DNA of 64,000 nucleotides from contig NZ_CP092418.1 of assembly GCF_023716485.1 (NCBI RefSeq), positions 4,372,501-4,436,500 of the forward strand, written 5' to 3'. Position 1 is the first letter of the stretch. Every line of letters begins with the position of its first letter. This DNA comes from Microbulbifer variabilis (GTDB taxonomy: Bacteria > Pseudomonadota > Gammaproteobacteria > Pseudomonadales > Cellvibrionaceae). This document shows, piece after piece, positions 38,258 to 47,139 of this stretch. The notes beneath the pieces are model-generated. The model saw only the letters and a list, made by a program, of their open reading frames with translations. It was not told the DNA's origin and made no database searches. The position numbers and the translations under genes are program-made.

Positions 38258-38791
38258 ATGAAGAATCCATCCAGACGTCGATTCCTGGCAGTGACCTGCG
38301 CAACTGCGGCGGCGGTCAGCGCCGGACCGACTTTCGCGAAAGTAGGTAGCTCCCGCACCCTGAAGATGCGCAACCTGCACACAGGGGAGAAGCTGGAGGC
38401 CGCCTACTGGAGCAACGGAAACTACAGCAACGGTGGTTTGAAACAGTTCAATAAGCTGCTGCGGGACCACCGAGCTAACGAAGTGACCCGCATGGACCCG
38501 AAACTATTTGATATCGTGTATAAGCTGAAGGAAAAGTTCAATTACACCGGTACCATCGAGATTATCTCCGGTTACCGTTCGCCCAAGACCAATGCGAAGT
38601 TACGCGCTGCGGGTCGGGGCGTGGCCAAGCGCAGCTACCATACCCGCGGTATGGCCTTGGATATCCGCATGCCCGGTGTACCCCTGTCAAAACTGAGGCA
38701 AGCGGCGCTGAACCTAAAGGCAGGTGGTGTCGGCTATTACCCGAAGAGTAACTTCGTGCACGTGGACACAGGCCCTGTACGTCGCTGGTAA
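38258..38791 (+). CDS. mepK: MepK/YcbK-type murein endopeptidase (DUF882, M15 family)
   Basis: A 177-residue periplasmic M15-fold zinc peptidase. MepK of E. coli cuts cross-links, including the 3-3 bonds made by L,D-transpeptidases. Twin-arginine-type signal peptide (MKNPSRRRFLA, cleaved near residue 27). Metal-site motifs: SGYRSPKTNAKL (about residues 107-118), SYHTRGMALDIRMPG with His and Asp (about 130-144), and FVHVDTGPVRRW at the end with the third His. Length and order are those of YcbK. In E. coli ycbK also lies beside ycbB, so genomic pairing supports a joint role in remodelling. Confidence 0.93.
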   Translation: MKNPSRRRFLAVTCATAAAVSAGPTFAKVGSSRTLKMRNLHTGEKLEAAYWSNGNYSNGGLKQFNKLLRDHRANEVTRMDPKLFDIVYKLKEKFNYTGTIEIISGYRSPKTNAKLRAAGRGVAKRSYHTRGMALDIRMPGVPLSKLRQAALNLKAGGVGYYPKSNFVHVDTGPVRRW

Positions 38792-38808
38792 GCTTATAGA
38801 CATCTCAC

Positions 38809-38838
38809 AAAAAACCCCGGCTATTGCCGGGGTTTTTT
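38809..38838. terminator. Bidirectional terminator after mepK
   Basis: An AAAAAACCCCGG stem with a 6-base loop and a six-T run lies 17 bases after the mepK stop; the A-run on the left arm can serve the convergent imelysin-like gene. Confidence 0.9.
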
Positions 38839-38845
38839 ATTTCCT

Positions 38846-40027
38846 TTAGCCCTCAACGGCCGGTAAAGACACCGGCATCACATCCTTCTCCGATACTGGC
38901 ACCTCTGTGGTACCAGTCATCAAACCTGCCATCCGCTCCAGCAACTTGCGCGCTTTGGCCAACTGCCCAAGCTCTGCCAACTCGAATGGATCCTCCATCT
39001 TTAACAATAGGGCCTCAAAATCTGAAAAGGCCTCCTCCAAAGCATTGACCTGATGACGGTCAAGAAGCACCTCGGCCAGACCACCACCTCCGGAGGGGAT
39101 CCAGTTAGACTGCAAGGTCGCCATAATTGCCAGTAGCGCCTGCTTCGAGTCTGCCGCGCGGCCACTTTCTACATCACTCTCCGAGCCCTCGGGGAGACGG
39201 CGCAAAAGCTGCTCATCAATCACCTGGGTATGTGCTGCGCGAATCTGCTGCAATCGCGCTACCGGTCCTAGGGCTAGGTACTCACGGGATAGGTTATTGG
39301 CTGAAGTGGGCCAGCGACGTGCCAGCCCGGCCATATCTTCTTCAATCCCCTTGGCAATCAGACTGGTTAGTTCACGGCGACGATTGGCCGCCAGAGCCTC
39401 CGGCCTCTCCCCTTCGCTAACTGCCACAAAGTCTTCCGCCATGCGCTCACTTGTGGGGCCCCAGAGCATCACTTCAAGTGCGTGAAAGCCGGTGCTCGCC
39501 TCTTCATGTGCAGTGAGGCGATGTTGTTTGCGCAGGTTTGTCAAAGTCAGTTCGATAGCGGTGTCGTTGACGATGCCGCTATCAGAATAACCCGGCACGG
39601 TATCCAGATAACCAGGCTGGGCGGGCCAGCTATCGAGTGCCAATAAGAGCTTGCGACCTTGACTGCGCAGGTCCGAGGGCGAAAAAGCCAGTTGGATATA
39701 GGGCAAAGTTGCTGCGAACTCGCGGTGCGCATCCAGCCAGGCGAGCCTAGCTTCCTCCAATTGCTCCTCATCGGGCTGGGCAAGCAAGGCATCGACAGCT
39801 CTCCGCAACGTTTCCACGGAGGCATGAGCGTGCAATACCTGAGCCTGTCCCGCCTGCCAGATTGCCAGCGAGAGATCCGAGGCCACCTTTTCATCAACCT
39901 GTTGGGCCTCTGGGGCACGCTTCTGTTCCTTTAAAGGCTGAGAGGTTCGCTGTTCGCAGCCAACTACGATAACCAGTACTCCCAGCAATAGGGCTGTGGC
40001 CAGAGACCGAAGGCAATATCCGTTCAC
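38846..40027 (-). CDS. Imelysin-family (M75) lipoprotein
   Basis: A 393-residue lipoprotein (lipobox VVGC, Cys24) of the imelysin/insulin-cleaving membrane protease-like family, linked to iron or haem uptake. The GxHxxE signature of the family is present as TGFHALEVMLWG (about residues 179-186). The bilobed helical architecture is seen in AIWQAGQAQVLHAHASVETLRRAVDALL (lobe 1) and AILATLQSNWIPSGG-type repeats. Catalytic activity is disputed for the family. The C-terminal portion (about 320-393) is family-divergent. No iron-regulatory site is obvious upstream. Confidence 0.82.
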   Translation of the reverse strand: MNGYCLRSLATALLLGVLVIVVGCEQRTSQPLKEQKRAPEAQQVDEKVASDLSLAIWQAGQAQVLHAHASVETLRRAVDALLAQPDEEQLEEARLAWLDAHREFAATLPYIQLAFSPSDLRSQGRKLLLALDSWPAQPGYLDTVPGYSDSGIVNDTAIELTLTNLRKQHRLTAHEEASTGFHALEVMLWGPTSERMAEDFVAVSEGERPEALAANRRRELTSLIAKGIEEDMAGLARRWPTSANNLSREYLALGPVARLQQIRAAHTQVIDEQLLRRLPEGSESDVESGRAADSKQALLAIMATLQSNWIPSGGGGLAEVLLDRHQVNALEEAFSDFEALLLKMEDPFELAELGQLAKARKLLERMAGLMTGTTEVPVSEKDVMPVSLPAVEG

Positions 40028-40085
40028 TCACTTCCTCTTTTCATGTTTTCCAAGGCCGCACTTTTCTCTTGGCCAAAATCGCCAT

Positions 40086-40757
40086 TTAGCCCTGATCGCG
40101 CAAGCTGATAATTGGCCATCCACGCACTTGCGCCTCTGCTCGCAGTTGGGCATCTGGGTCGACCGCCACCGGATGCTCCACTTCCGTGAGCAGAGGTAAA
40201 TCGTTGATGGAATCGCTGTAGAACCATTTCTCCCTACCCGTGTATTCAGGGTTTTGCGCCAGCCATTGGCGCAGGCGCAACACCTTGCCAGCCTGATAGC
40301 AGGGCTCTCCCACGACACGGCCGGTGAAGTGACCCTCGTGCTCTTCAGGCTCAGTCGCCAACAGGGTATCCACCCCCAGACGGGCGGCAATCGGCTCCAC
40401 CACAAAGCGGTTAGTGGCGGTAATAATCATGATGTGGTGTCCCTTGCGACGATGTTCACCGATTAGCTCTTGCGCTGCCGGTAGCCACAACTCGCTGATC
40501 ACCTCCTGCATAAATTCACTTTGCAGATTCTCCAGTTGACCCCGAGAAATTTGTGACAGCGGCTCCAAGGCAAACTCCAGGTAGGCAAAGATATCCAACT
40601 CACCCCGCTGGTAGTCCTGATAGAAGCGATCGTTGCTCAAACGATAGCGTTCGCTATCCACATGCTCGCGCTCCACCAGAAACTCACCCCAGGCATGATC
40701 GCTGTCTCCGCCGATCAGCGTGTTGTCGAGATCAAAAATTGCCAAGTGCATCGCCAA
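40086..40757 (-). CDS. HAD-IB family phosphatase (SerB/CicA-like)
   Basis: A 223-residue haloacid-dehalogenase hydrolase. Motif I FDLDNTLIGGDSDHAW has the nucleophile Asp9 and acid/base Asp11. Motif II is in MIITATNRFVVEPIAARLG (about residues 105-123), and motif III/IV is FYSDSINDLPLLTEVEHPVAVD (about 191-212). It is monomeric in size and belongs to the HAD-IB class with phosphoserine phosphatases; the natural substrate is unknown. It is divergent from rppH, an arrangement also known from Pseudomonas (HAD gene beside nudH/rppH). A start at the third codon is also possible. Confidence 0.88.
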   Translation of the reverse strand: MAMHLAIFDLDNTLIGGDSDHAWGEFLVEREHVDSERYRLSNDRFYQDYQRGELDIFAYLEFALEPLSQISRGQLENLQSEFMQEVISELWLPAAQELIGEHRRKGHHIMIITATNRFVVEPIAARLGVDTLLATEPEEHEGHFTGRVVGEPCYQAGKVLRLRQWLAQNPEYTGREKWFYSDSINDLPLLTEVEHPVAVDPDAQLRAEAQVRGWPIISLRDQG

Positions 40758-40919
40758 CTCCCCCGTAAACTATAGATTCGCAAAGGCTATTTCACCGCCA
40801 GGGTAAAGCAACCACCACTAGAGTGGCGGTCGATTTTACCGCGCACTCGCCCCTATCACACGGACTGCGTCACTGAATTGCTGTAAACCCACCTCTGTGG
40901 AACAATGCGGGACAAGTAA

Positions 40920-41597
40920 GTGCAGCGCACGGCCGCACACAAAAGTATTGAGGACGGTATTTTGGGCGACGGCAAACCGGCACCTGCCGGGCGAAGAAAC
41001 CGCCGTAAGCCTGCCAAGCAGTCAAATCGCAGCGACAACCCCAGTAGCAACAATCGCAACCGGGGACAGGGTGGCGACAACAGCAGCAATATAGACTCAG
41101 AGGGCTTTCGCCCCAATGTCGGTATCATTGTGCTGAATGCCCGCGGTCAGGCACTGTGGGCTCGGCGGGTAGGTGGCAAGGACGCCTGGCAATTTCCCCA
41201 GGGCGGTATAAATCCGGGCGAAACTCCCGAACAGGCACTATATAGGGAGCTATACGAAGAAGTAGGGCTTACACGCGATCAGGTCAGTCTTATCACCTGC
41301 ACCCGCGGCTGGCTGCGCTATCGCCTGCCGCAGCGCCTGATCCGCCGGCGCTCTGAACCCCTGTGCATTGGCCAGAAACAAAAGTGGTTCTTACTGAAGT
41401 TAGAAGCCGAAGAGTCTTGCATCAGCTTCGACAACGGCTATAAGCCCGAATTTGACCACTGGCGCTGGGTGAGCTACTGGCACCCACTCAGTAAAGTGGT
41501 GACCTTCAAGCGCGAGGTTTACCGGCGCGCGCTGGCCGAACTGGCCCCACAACAAATTCAGCTGGAAAGGCGCTGGTTGCGCGAGCGGGGCGAGTAA
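40920..41597 (+). CDS. rppH: RNA 5'-pyrophosphohydrolase RppH with N-terminal extension
   Basis: Removes pyrophosphate from 5'-triphosphate RNA to trigger decay. The Nudix core begins near residue 58 ([16 protein letters not shown]). The Nudix box is [22 protein letters not shown], with RELYEEVG as the metal-binding helix. Downstream [12 protein letters not shown] and [12 protein letters not shown] match RppH. The N-terminal 57 residues are Arg/Asn/Ser/Gly-rich and look disordered. Start: GTG 40920 follows directly after an in-frame TAA; TTG 40962 with GAGG eight bases upstream is an alternative (211 residues). No start exists closer to the Nudix domain except a possible rare ATA at 41091. 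Confidence 0.9.
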   Translation: MQRTAAHKSIEDGILGDGKPAPAGRRNRRKPAKQSNRSDNPSSNNRNRGQGGDNSSNIDSEGFRPNVGIIVLNARGQALWARRVGGKDAWQFPQGGINPGETPEQALYRELYEEVGLTRDQVSLITCTRGWLRYRLPQRLIRRRSEPLCIGQKQKWFLLKLEAEESCISFDNGYKPEFDHWRWVSYWHPLSKVVTFKREVYRRALAELAPQQIQLERRWLRERGE

Positions 41598-41685
41598 CTC
41601 CGTAGCATCAGCTGCGCTCCAGCACCACCAAGCCCAGGCTCTCCTGGGCCTAATTCATTCTCCGTTGACTGGCGAGGAAAGGCCA

Positions 41686-43950
41686 TTGCTCGGATCTTTG
41701 CGCAGTATCGTTCAGGAAGTTAACTCCGCCAGGGACCTGCCGGCGGTGCTTGAAATCATTGTGCGGCGAGTGCGCGAAGTGATGCACACCCGTGTCTGCT
41801 CTGTTTACCTTCGCGACAAAGAAACCGGCAACTATGTCCTAATGGCCACCGATGGCCTGCTACCAAGTGCCGTGGGCCAGGTGCAATTAGCACCCGATGA
41901 GGGCCTGGTTGGTAATGTGGTCACCCGCGAAGAGCCCATCAATCTAGAAAAGGCCGAGGCACATCCCTCCTACCAATATTTTCCCTCGACCGGTGAGGAG
42001 CGATTTAGCGCTTTCCTGGGCACACCGATAATCCACCACCGCGCAGTGCTCGGTGTCCTAGTAGTCCAGCAGGAAGAGCAGCGACGCTTCGATGAAGGTG
42101 AAGAAGCTTTTCTCGTCACCCTCTCTGCCCAGCTTGCCGGGGTGATTGCCCACGCCGAAGCCACTGGCATGTTGGCTACCATCCGCCGGCAGCGCCAGGA
42201 AACCCACTTCTCCGGTATTCCCGCCTCGCCAGGTGTGGCCATAGGTCGTGCCCATATCGTCACCCCCAGGGCCAACTTGGCCACCGTGCCCTACTCCCTG
42301 TGCCTGGACATCGAAGAGGAATTGATTTTGTTCCGGCAAGCGCTCACCTCCGCCAGAGAGGAGATTCGCGAAGTGGGAGAGCGCCTCAAAGACGAACTCA
42401 ACCGCGAAGAGCGCGCACTTTTCGATGCCTATATCAGTATGCTCGACGACGACTCACTCGCCGTAGAGGTTTGCGATCGTATCCAACAACAGCTGAGCGC
42501 TCCCAGGGCCTGGGCCGAAGTCATGCTCGAACACGTGCGCCGTTTTGAGGCCATGTCCGATTCCTATTTCCGCGACCGCGCCGCCGACGTGCGAGACCTG
42601 GGAGCCCGTGTCCTCACCCACTTACACCAGCAACAGCAGAGCGAGCGCGATTATCCAGACAACACCATTCTGGTTGGGGAAGAGCTCACTGCCGCGGTGC
42701 TGGCCGAAGTGCCGCGGGAGAAGCTGATCGGTGCTGTTTCCGTAAAAGGCTCCTCCAACAGCCATATGGCCATCATTGCCCGCGCTATGGGGCTGCCGGC
42801 GATTATGGGCGTGCAAGACCTGCCCTATGAAACTATCGACGATGTGGATATGGTGGTGGATGGCTACCGCGGCGACCTGCACATTCATCCTGGCGTAGAG
42901 CTCAAACGCCGTTACGACGAGATCGTCGCCGAAGAGCAACAGCTCGCCCACAGTCTGGATCACCTGGCAGAACTACCTGCTGAAACTGCCGATGGACACC
43001 GGGTTCACTTGCTGGTCAACACCGGCCTGATGGCTGATGTCACTCGCTCCCTAGAACGCGGGGCCGAGGGTGTCGGCCTGTTCCGCACCGAGGTCCCCTT
43101 CCTTCTGCGCGACCGCTTTCCCTCCGAGGAGGAACAGCGGGAAATCTACCGGGAACAACTCGAAGCCTTTGCCCCCATGCCGGTAACCATGCGCACCCTC
43201 GATGTAGGCGGCGACAAAGCACTGGCCTACTTTCCCATTGAAGAAACCAACCCATTCCTGGGGTGGCGCGGCATTCGCGTAACCCTCGACCACCCGGAAA
43301 TTTTCCTGGCGCAGGTGCGCGCCATGATGAAGGCCAGCCAAGGGCTCAACAACCTGCGTATCATGCTGCCCATGATCAGTGGGCTCAATGAACTCGAAGC
43401 CGCACGCAAACTGATCGAACGAGCCTACCGGGAACTTCTGGAAGAAGATTATGAAATTGAGATGCCGCCGCTCGGGGTCATGGTGGAGGTGCCCTCGGCG
43501 ATCTATCAGATTCGCGAATTAGCCGAGCGCGCTGATTTCATCTCAGTGGGCAGCAATGATCTGACTCAGTACTTACTGGCTGTGGATCGCAATAACAGTC
43601 GCGTAGCCAATATCTACCACGCCTTACACCCCGCAGTGTTGCGTGCTCTGCAAGAGATTGTCAGCACAGCGCACGCTGAGGGCACCAGAGTCGGCATCTG
43701 CGGAGAATTAGCAGGAGAACCCGGGGGCGCCCTATTGTTGGTGGCCATGGGCTACGACATGCTGTCGATGAACGCCACCAATCTACCGCGAGTAAAGGCA
43801 ACTCTGCGCGCGGTACGCCAAGCAGATACCAAGTTACTACTGCAACAAGTGATCCAAATGGATTGTGCTGAGGAAATCGAGCACACCGTCGGCGCATTCC
43901 TACATAAAATAGGTCTGAAAGGCATCCTTCACCCGGCAAGTACCGAATAA
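41686..43950 (+). CDS. ptsP: PEP-protein phosphotransferase PtsP (enzyme I-Ntr)
   Basis: First enzyme of the nitrogen-related phosphotransferase cascade (PtsP, NPr, PtsN), taking phosphate from phosphoenolpyruvate. 754 residues: a GAF domain (about 10-150), an EI N-terminal region, the PEP-utilising mobile domain with the active-site His in GSSNSHMAIIARAMGLP (about residue 362), and the C-terminal PEP-binding barrel with LRTLDVGGDKALAYFP, VMVEVPSAIYQ and GICGELAG. The TTG at 41686 gives MLGSLRSIVQEV, matching the E. coli start, with AGGAAAGG just upstream. The earlier TTG at 41665 adds 7 residues. Follows rppH, as in E. coli. Confidence 0.95.
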   Translation: MLGSLRSIVQEVNSARDLPAVLEIIVRRVREVMHTRVCSVYLRDKETGNYVLMATDGLLPSAVGQVQLAPDEGLVGNVVTREEPINLEKAEAHPSYQYFPSTGEERFSAFLGTPIIHHRAVLGVLVVQQEEQRRFDEGEEAFLVTLSAQLAGVIAHAEATGMLATIRRQRQETHFSGIPASPGVAIGRAHIVTPRANLATVPYSLCLDIEEELILFRQALTSAREEIREVGERLKDELNREERALFDAYISMLDDDSLAVEVCDRIQQQLSAPRAWAEVMLEHVRRFEAMSDSYFRDRAADVRDLGARVLTHLHQQQQSERDYPDNTILVGEELTAAVLAEVPREKLIGAVSVKGSSNSHMAIIARAMGLPAIMGVQDLPYETIDDVDMVVDGYRGDLHIHPGVELKRRYDEIVAEEQQLAHSLDHLAELPAETADGHRVHLLVNTGLMADVTRSLERGAEGVGLFRTEVPFLLRDRFPSEEEQREIYREQLEAFAPMPVTMRTLDVGGDKALAYFPIEETNPFLGWRGIRVTLDHPEIFLAQVRAMMKASQGLNNLRIMLPMISGLNELEAARKLIERAYRELLEEDYEIEMPPLGVMVEVPSAIYQIRELAERADFISVGSNDLTQYLLAVDRNNSRVANIYHALHPAVLRALQEIVSTAHAEGTRVGICGELAGEPGGALLLVAMGYDMLSMNATNLPRVKATLRAVRQADTKLLLQQVIQMDCAEEIEHTVGAFLHKIGLKGILHPASTE

Positions 43951-43965
43951 ACACCATCTATAAAC

Positions 43966-43995
43966 AAAAAACCGCTGCCAATAGCAGCGGTTTTT
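43966..43995. terminator. Bidirectional terminator between ptsP and gcvH
   Basis: An AAAAACCGCTGC stem with a short loop and a five-T run lies 16 bases after the ptsP stop and serves the convergent gcvH also. Confidence 0.85.
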
Positions 43996-44016
43996 GCACT
44001 CAGTGAACGTGAGGAA

Positions 44017-44403
44017 TTAGTCCTCAGACTCCGAACGATAGGTATCGGCATCCAGCATATTGTCCAGCTCTTTCACATCGCTGGGCTTGATACGGAAAAA
44101 CCAACCGTCATCGTAAGGAGAGGAGTTTACAGTCTCCGGGGACTCTTCCAGAGTTTCATTCACCTCTACGACCTCACCGGATACCGGAGAGTAGATATCA
44201 CTAGCGGCCTTAACAGACTCAACTACACCGGCCTCGTCGCCGGCAGCCAGAGTGCTGCCCACTTCGGGGGTTTCAACATATACCACATCACCCAGAGCGT
44301 CCTGGGCATGGTCACTGATGCCGATAGTAACTGTGCCATCCTCTTCCAATCGCGCCCACTCGTGGCTGGAGAGGTATTTTAATTCATTGCGGATTTCGCT
44401 CAT
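44017..44403 (-). CDS. gcvH: Glycine cleavage system H protein
   Basis: The lipoyl carrier shuttling the aminomethyl group between GcvP and GcvT. 128 residues (E. coli 129). The lipoyl-lysine motif is [20 protein letters not shown] (Lys at about residue 65). It has [37 protein letters not shown] as N-terminal sheet and ends with [11 protein letters not shown]. 67 bases after gcvT on the same strand. The gcvP gene is not in this window. Confidence 0.96.
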   Translation of the reverse strand: MSEIRNELKYLSSHEWARLEEDGTVTIGISDHAQDALGDVVYVETPEVGSTLAAGDEAGVVESVKAASDIYSPVSGEVVEVNETLEESPETVNSSPYDDGWFFRIKPSDVKELDNMLDADTYRSESED

Positions 44404-44470
44404 GCTGTGATCCCTTGATTAAGCATCTGTATATATTGTCTGAATGGCGCTGACACCTGTGGTGCGGCGC

Positions 44471-45559
44471 TTAAATAACCGATTTGCCGTTGCGCACAAA
44501 GCAGGGCTTAACCACCTTGACCGGCTGCAGTTTCTTGCGGATTTCCACTTCGGCGGTATCGCCGACGCTGGCCGGTACCCGCGCCAGGGCGATGGAGTAA
44601 CCCAGGGTAGGCGAGAAGGTTCCGCTGGTGATGATACCGCGCTCTTCGCTACCGTCCACCATCACATACTGGCCCCCACGCAGAACACCGCGTTCCTCGA
44701 GAACCAGCCCGACCAGCTTGTGTTCGATGCCCTTAGCCTTTTCCTCTTCCAGCACTGCGCGGCCGATAAAATTGCGGCTCTCCGGTGCCCAGGCGACGGT
44801 CCAGGACATATTGGCGATCAGTGGAGAGGTTTCCTCATCCATTTCATGGCCATACAGGTTCATACCCGCTTCGAGGCGCAGAGTATCCCGCGCACCCAAG
44901 CCACAGGGGGCAACGCCAGCCTCGGCCAAAGCACGCCAGAAACCACTGGCATCTTCACCGGGCAGCATGATTTCCAGGCCATCTTCACCGGTATAGCCGG
45001 TACGCGCCACAAACCACTCGCCGCGGGCCACGCTTTGGAACACTTTCAGCGCATCAATCGCCGCAGTCCAGTCGATGCCCAAAACTTCTTTCGTCTTGCT
45101 GAGAGCGTTAGGGCCCTGGATGGCGATCATCGCCAACTGAGGCCTCTCAGTGAGAGTGACCTCAAAAGATTCCGCCTGCTTGTTCATCCAAGCCAGGTCT
45201 TTTTCGCGGGTTGCGCAGTTTACCACCACGCGATAACCGGGGTCGCGCAGGTAGACGATCAGGTCGTCAATCACGCCGCCCTTTTCATTCAGCATGCCGG
45301 TGTAAAGTGCCTTGCCGGGATTGCCATCGAGCTTGGCCACATCGTTGGCCAGCAGGTAGCGCAAGTAGTCGCGGGCGTCAGCGCCATCGACATCGACCAC
45401 GGTCATGTGGGAGACATCAAACATCCCCGCATCGGTGCGCACCTTGTTGTGCTCATCCAGCTGCGAACCGTAGTGCAGCGGCATATCCCATCCACCGAAA
45501 TCCACTATTTTGCCGCCCATAGCGACATGTGTGTCATACAGAGGCGTTCTGTTTCCCAT
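44471..45559 (-). CDS. gcvT: Glycine cleavage system aminomethyltransferase
   Basis: Transfers the methylene group from the H-protein lipoyl arm to tetrahydrofolate and releases ammonia. 362 residues. Motifs: the N-terminal [44 protein letters not shown] with the catalytic Asp region; [16 protein letters not shown] ([15 protein letters not shown]) folate contact; [17 protein letters not shown]; and the C-terminal [18 protein letters not shown]. First of gcvT-gcvH. I searched the 200 bases upstream for a glycine riboswitch and saw no convincing match. Confidence 0.96.
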   Translation of the reverse strand: MGNRTPLYDTHVAMGGKIVDFGGWDMPLHYGSQLDEHNKVRTDAGMFDVSHMTVVDVDGADARDYLRYLLANDVAKLDGNPGKALYTGMLNEKGGVIDDLIVYLRDPGYRVVVNCATREKDLAWMNKQAESFEVTLTERPQLAMIAIQGPNALSKTKEVLGIDWTAAIDALKVFQSVARGEWFVARTGYTGEDGLEIMLPGEDASGFWRALAEAGVAPCGLGARDTLRLEAGMNLYGHEMDEETSPLIANMSWTVAWAPESRNFIGRAVLEEEKAKGIEHKLVGLVLEERGVLRGGQYVMVDGSEERGIITSGTFSPTLGYSIALARVPASVGDTAEVEIRKKLQPVKVVKPCFVRNGKSVI

Positions 45560-45761
45560 TTTAAAATCTCAGTCCGTCAGGTTCCGAAGCGGCGTATTCT
45601 AGCGGCTTGGGTACAGACCTTGCCAGCAGGCAATGGCCTGCGACATATCTGCACAGAAGCCTAGCAGCCATCGGAATCAAAACCTGTAGAGCCCGCCGGA
45701 GGCCGTCAAAGATTCCGTCGGGGCCACCGGCAGGGAAAGCACAAGCTATCAGGTGTAGAAA

Positions 45762-46886
45762 TTAGCTATCGCGCCCCTCTCGGCCATCACGACCTTCACC
45801 AGCCTCCTCAGTATCCTGCTCCTGCTGCGCAGATTCGTCCACCTTGAGACCGTGTCTCTTTGAGCGCCAGCGCCACAGACGCTTGGCCAGCTCCTGGCGA
45901 TCCGGAGTTTTATCCGCTTCATCGACAATCTCTTCACCGAGCAGAGTCTCGAGAAGATCTTCAAGGGTAACCACCCCTTCCAGGCTGCCGTATTCATCCA
46001 ATACCGCACTGATCTGCACCCGGCGCGACAGCATTTTCTGGAAGGCCTGATATATAGTGGCGGTTTCCGGTAGCATCAACATTTCGCGGCGGAACTCGGA
46101 CAATTTACGTTCGCCCTCACCCTTGGCATAGGCGAGCAGTAGTTCCTGTTTAAGTACAAACCCCACCACACAGTCCTGATCGCGGTTTTCATATACCGGG
46201 ATACGGGAGAAGCGCCCCCTTTCCACCTCCTCGTAGACCTCAGCCAGAGTGGCGTCCTCGGGCAGGGAAAATACCACAGTGCGCGGCGTCATCACCTCGC
46301 GTACAGAATGGTCGCGCAGGGTAAAAAACAGGTTGCGCAGAATACTGGACTCACGCTGCTCCAGCTGGCCCTCGGCCTCCCCGATCTCCGCCATAATCGC
46401 AAACTCATCGCGGCTGAAGCCCGTAAGGGTGGGTCCGTGCGATAAGCCCCGTGTGAGCCACTCGGACATTTTCACAAAGGGGTAGAGCAACCACACCAGT
46501 CCGCGCAACGCGTAGGCAGTAAATGGAGCCAGCTGACGCCAGTAAACCGCCCCTAGGGTTTTAGGGATAATTTCGGAGAACACCAGAATCAACAAGGTGA
46601 GGATTGCGGAGGCAATACCCAGATACTGGTTGCCAAAAACCGCTGCAGCCTGGGCACCAGCACCAGCGGCACCAGCAGTGTGGGCAATGGTATTCAGGGT
46701 AAGGATCGCGGCCAGGGGCGCATTGATATCCCCTTTCAGCTTGCGCAACAGAGGCCCCGCTTTGTGCCCTTCCCTCTCAAGAAGTCTCACATAGGGCGTG
46801 GTGACGCTGAGAATGACCGACTCGGCAATCGAGCACAAAAAGGAAAAGCCGAGAGCGATAAAAATATAGGTAATTAAGAGAAACAT
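45762..46886 (-). CDS. CNNM/CBS hemolysin-family transporter
   Basis: An inner-membrane protein of 374 residues of the CNNM/CorC type (hemolysin family; possible magnesium export or sensing). Domain order: the CNNM (DUF21) membrane part (about residues 1-175) with FSEIIPKTLGAVYW and a basic signature; then CBS pair (about 195-320) with REVMTPRTVVFSLPEDATL and VLDEYGSLEGVVTLEDLLETLLGEEIVDE. The CorC/HlyC C-terminal domain is missing; instead there is a charged Glu-rich tail (about 340-374). It lies upstream of gcvT on the same strand with a 202-base gap. Confidence 0.88.
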   Translation of the reverse strand: MFLLITYIFIALGFSFLCSIAESVILSVTTPYVRLLEREGHKAGPLLRKLKGDINAPLAAILTLNTIAHTAGAAGAGAQAAAVFGNQYLGIASAILTLLILVFSEIIPKTLGAVYWRQLAPFTAYALRGLVWLLYPFVKMSEWLTRGLSHGPTLTGFSRDEFAIMAEIGEAEGQLEQRESSILRNLFFTLRDHSVREVMTPRTVVFSLPEDATLAEVYEEVERGRFSRIPVYENRDQDCVVGFVLKQELLLAYAKGEGERKLSEFRREMLMLPETATIYQAFQKMLSRRVQISAVLDEYGSLEGVVTLEDLLETLLGEEIVDEADKTPDRQELAKRLWRWRSKRHGLKVDESAQQEQDTEEAGEGRDGREGRDS

Positions 46887-47054
46887 ATATCCCTGGTTAC
46901 AGCAGAATTAGAGCTGAATTCTTGCGCACTGTCCGTGACACAACAAGCCCAGAAAGCATCAAAGCCGCAATAAAAATGAATTTAACCGGCCAATTTTCCC
47001 TTGAGAGTAAGGTATTGGCTAGAAAAGCGTTTTATCCAGGACTTATTGCGTATA

Positions 47055-47091
47055 CCTGGAGCCTCATGCCGCTACCGACAGAGGCTCCAGG
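47055..47091. repeat. 11-bp inverted repeat downstream of the S9 peptidase
   Basis: Arms 47055-47065 and 47081-47091 are exact reverse complements around a 15-base loop, about 50 bases after the end of the peptidase gene on the minus strand. No T run. It may mark the 3' end of that transcript. Confidence 0.4.
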
Positions 47092-47139
47092 ACAAACCAA
47101 GTGGAGAGAAAGCCAACTCTCTCCAGTTGCCAACGAGCT

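Noticed and set aside
44444..45664. A 406-residue plus-strand ORF opposite gcvT
   Set aside because: It is antisense to the well supported gcvT, has no recognisable domain, and comes from codon bias on the opposite strand.
45560..45761. A possible glycine riboswitch upstream of gcvT
   Set aside because: I searched for the two aptamer cores (GGAGAG and the CGAAGGGGCAA block) and did not find them; an imperfect stem (CGGAATC...GATTCCG on the minus strand) alone is not enough.
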